Shown piece by piece: positions 62,528-64,000 of a stretch of DNA of 64,000 nt. The notes under the pieces are model-generated. The model was not told where the DNA came from and ran no database searches. It was given only the letters and a program-made list of their open reading frames with translations. Made by a program: the position numbers and the translations under genes. Source of the stretch: Onchocerca volvulus (taxonomy: Eukaryota; Nematoda; Chromadorea; Rhabditida; Onchocercidae); the NCBI GenBank assembly GCA_000499405.2, contig HG738139.1:3849563-3913562 (forward strand). The letters run 5' to 3'. Numbering within the stretch: position 1 is the stretch's first letter; each line of letters opens with the position of its first letter.

Positions 62528-64000
62528 ATGCTACTGCTTTATTACTTTGCAGCAGTTATTTTGCCATCATGCATCGCACAGGTAACAGTAAGTGAACAAC
62601 CTATTGCATTGATTACAAAAATTAAATGTTTATAAATTTTCCTCCTTAATCAGAAACAGATATTCTTCTGTGAAGAGAAATCAAGAGCAGCATTCATTGT
62701 CCTTATCAATTTTCCTTTTACTATTAAAGCAGTCAATGTTTTACATTTAACACTTTATAGCATAACATCATATGTTGGAAAATCCGAATCTATCTCAAAT
62801 TACTACCAAAAAAAAAAAAGAAATCACTTTTGTTGCATAGTTACCAAATTCATATAAATTCCTTCAAATTGAAATCTTGAACATCTGCTGTATCTGTACT
62901 TTGAACATCTGGTAAAATTGTTTTAAAAAAAATTCTCGATAAAGGATTTATCTCATTATGCAAAATTTCAACATTTTCCCGCATTGAGAGATAAATCTAT
63001 TATCTAATTTACAATCATTTAGCATGTCTAATAATGCACATCTGTTTTCCCATGCAAGTATTTCCTAACAGCTTAAGAAAATTGCAATTCTCTTTTGTAT
63101 TCTGTTTAATTACTCCCACTTCTTACCAAATATAAGCCTGCTATATCGCTTACAGTTTCATTCATCCAACTTCACAACTTCTTCATTCATTACAACTGCT
63201 TTCTTTATTACAACTTATTCCTTCATCACAACTTCTTCCTTGCTTCCATTTTTTCATATCATTTATTTTTCATTTTTATTATTCGCGCTACAATAATTTC
63301 GTAATTATTATTATTATTAGGTTTAATTACCCAAGCTTAAAATAAAGTGTTTCTTATATAATCTCGACGACGATCGTCACACATTGCCTAAAGCAATTAC
63401 GTCAAGCCCCATTCGAATAAATATCCAAACAATTTTCGACATCATACATATAAGGAAAAAAAAAAAAAAAAAAAAAAAAAATGATGGCATATCATTCATT
63501 CGGAGAATGTAGAACAAGAAAATAGTTTCCATGAATCATTTCAAAAACATCAGTCCATTAATCTTTTTTGTATGTCCACGTCATTCTTTGTTTTAAATCA
63601 GCTTTTTAAATTATCTGAATTACTATTAAAATATAGCAACATCAAACGATTATGAAATGTTGTTATTCAAAGTCCGCAATGCATGTGTTGATGGCAATAG
63701 AATTTCTTCGCAATGAATGGTGAAATTTTAAAATCCAAAAATTTTAAAAGTAATCATCAAATCACTTATATTATGAAATAAATCATTTGAATGATTTCAG
63801 ATATCGAATGAAAGTGATCCATCAATGCAAGCAAGAATAACTGATCAACTGGAACAGAAGAATGACACAAAAGAATTGGATGTAATTCAGCACCAGAAAC
63901 CTTCAAATAATATAAGTGATGGACAGTTCGAATATTCTTTCAATCTGCAAATTCATAATGAGACACATACTGATGAAAACCGATTTAAATGCATTTTATG
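62528..64000 (+). CDS. Partial secreted or membrane protein (signal peptide; runs off the window)
   Basis: Exon 1 runs from the ATG at 62528 to 62581 or 62587. It encodes MLLLYYFAAVILPSCIAQ, a clear signal peptide with cleavage expected near SCIA-Q. Two adjacent donors, CAG|GTAACA and ACA|GTAAGT, are both in phase 0 and would differ by two residues (Val-Thr). Exon 2 starts at 63801 after TGATTTCAG and stays open to the window end. It encodes a hydrophilic, Gln/Asn/Glu-rich stretch with four N-glycosylation sequons (NES, NDT, NIS, NET) in 66 residues and a Cys near the edge. I do not recognise the family from this part. The 1.2-kb intron contains CTTC/CATTACAACTT repeats (63175-63245) and a long A-tract. 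The downstream sequence decides identity. Confidence 0.55.
63175..63245. repeat. Imperfect CTTCATTCATTACAACT repeat in the last intron
   Basis: About four to five imperfect units built from CAACTTCTTC, CATTACAACT and CCTTCATCACAACTT, period about 17-20 bp, in intronic sequence. Confidence 0.6.
63456..63481. repeat. Long poly(A) tract
   Basis: About 25 consecutive A in the intron of the partial secreted-protein gene. Confidence 0.85.

Noticed and set aside
1..64000. Wolbachia-type bacterial insertion or CRISPR array
   Set aside because: No bacterial gene, ribosome-binding-site-led ORF cluster or regularly spaced repeat-spacer array was seen. The block at 60120-60370 is the only candidate and cannot be assigned without a search.

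Overview
The window is nuclear DNA of a nematode, most likely a parasitic clade III (spirurid or filarial) worm. Three things point there: strongly AT-rich sequence with many A and T homopolymer tracts; intron-dense genes with GT-AG introns and TTTCAG-type acceptors; and a gene set that includes a membrane-anchored ZP-domain cuticlin-like protein. Seven starts have an acceptor-like AG only 4-10 nt before the ATG, as expected for spliced-leader trans-splicing. I cannot name the species. All gene models were built by hand, by joining exons whose reading phase and family similarity agree.

Layout: (1) 601-7978, plus strand: a 17-exon TAO-family Ste20 kinase (kin-18/TAOK). (2) 7979-20314: a gene desert of about 12 kb with microsatellites, a CT/AG inverted pair and a diverged tandem repeat. 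(3) 20315-25044, minus: a JADE-family PHD-finger scaffold (phf-15-like). It is divergent from (4) 26402-28893, plus: CFAP410 (C21orf2). Between the two starts lies about 400 bp of alternating purine-pyrimidine repeat; a shorter tract of the same kind lies upstream of kin-18. (5) 30197-38077, plus: a ZP-domain cuticlin-like type I membrane protein. One of its introns carries a 479-bp element with terminal inverted repeats, and the next intron carries a further end-like copy. (6) 38400-49176, minus: three housekeeping genes in tandem, npp-1/Nup54, then a DDX51-type helicase, then metaxin-2, a plausible operon. (7) 52487-56729, plus: a GALK2-type GHMP sugar kinase with local duplications at two splice sites. 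(8) 58916-59430, minus: a small two-exon gene for a 78-residue, probably membrane-anchored protein that I do not recognise. (9) 62528 to the window end, plus: the start of a secreted or membrane protein, preceded about 1.2 kb upstream by a TATA-containing, LTR-like promoter block.

Most genes are conserved housekeeping functions: kinase signalling, chromatin acetylation, nuclear pore, rRNA processing, mitochondrial import and sugar phosphorylation. I found no rRNA, tRNA, CRISPR array or intact autonomous transposon. The most interesting items are the inverted-repeat element family in the cuticlin introns, the small unrecognised gene, the alternating-repeat promoters, the candidate operon and the duplicated splice sites in the sugar-kinase gene.
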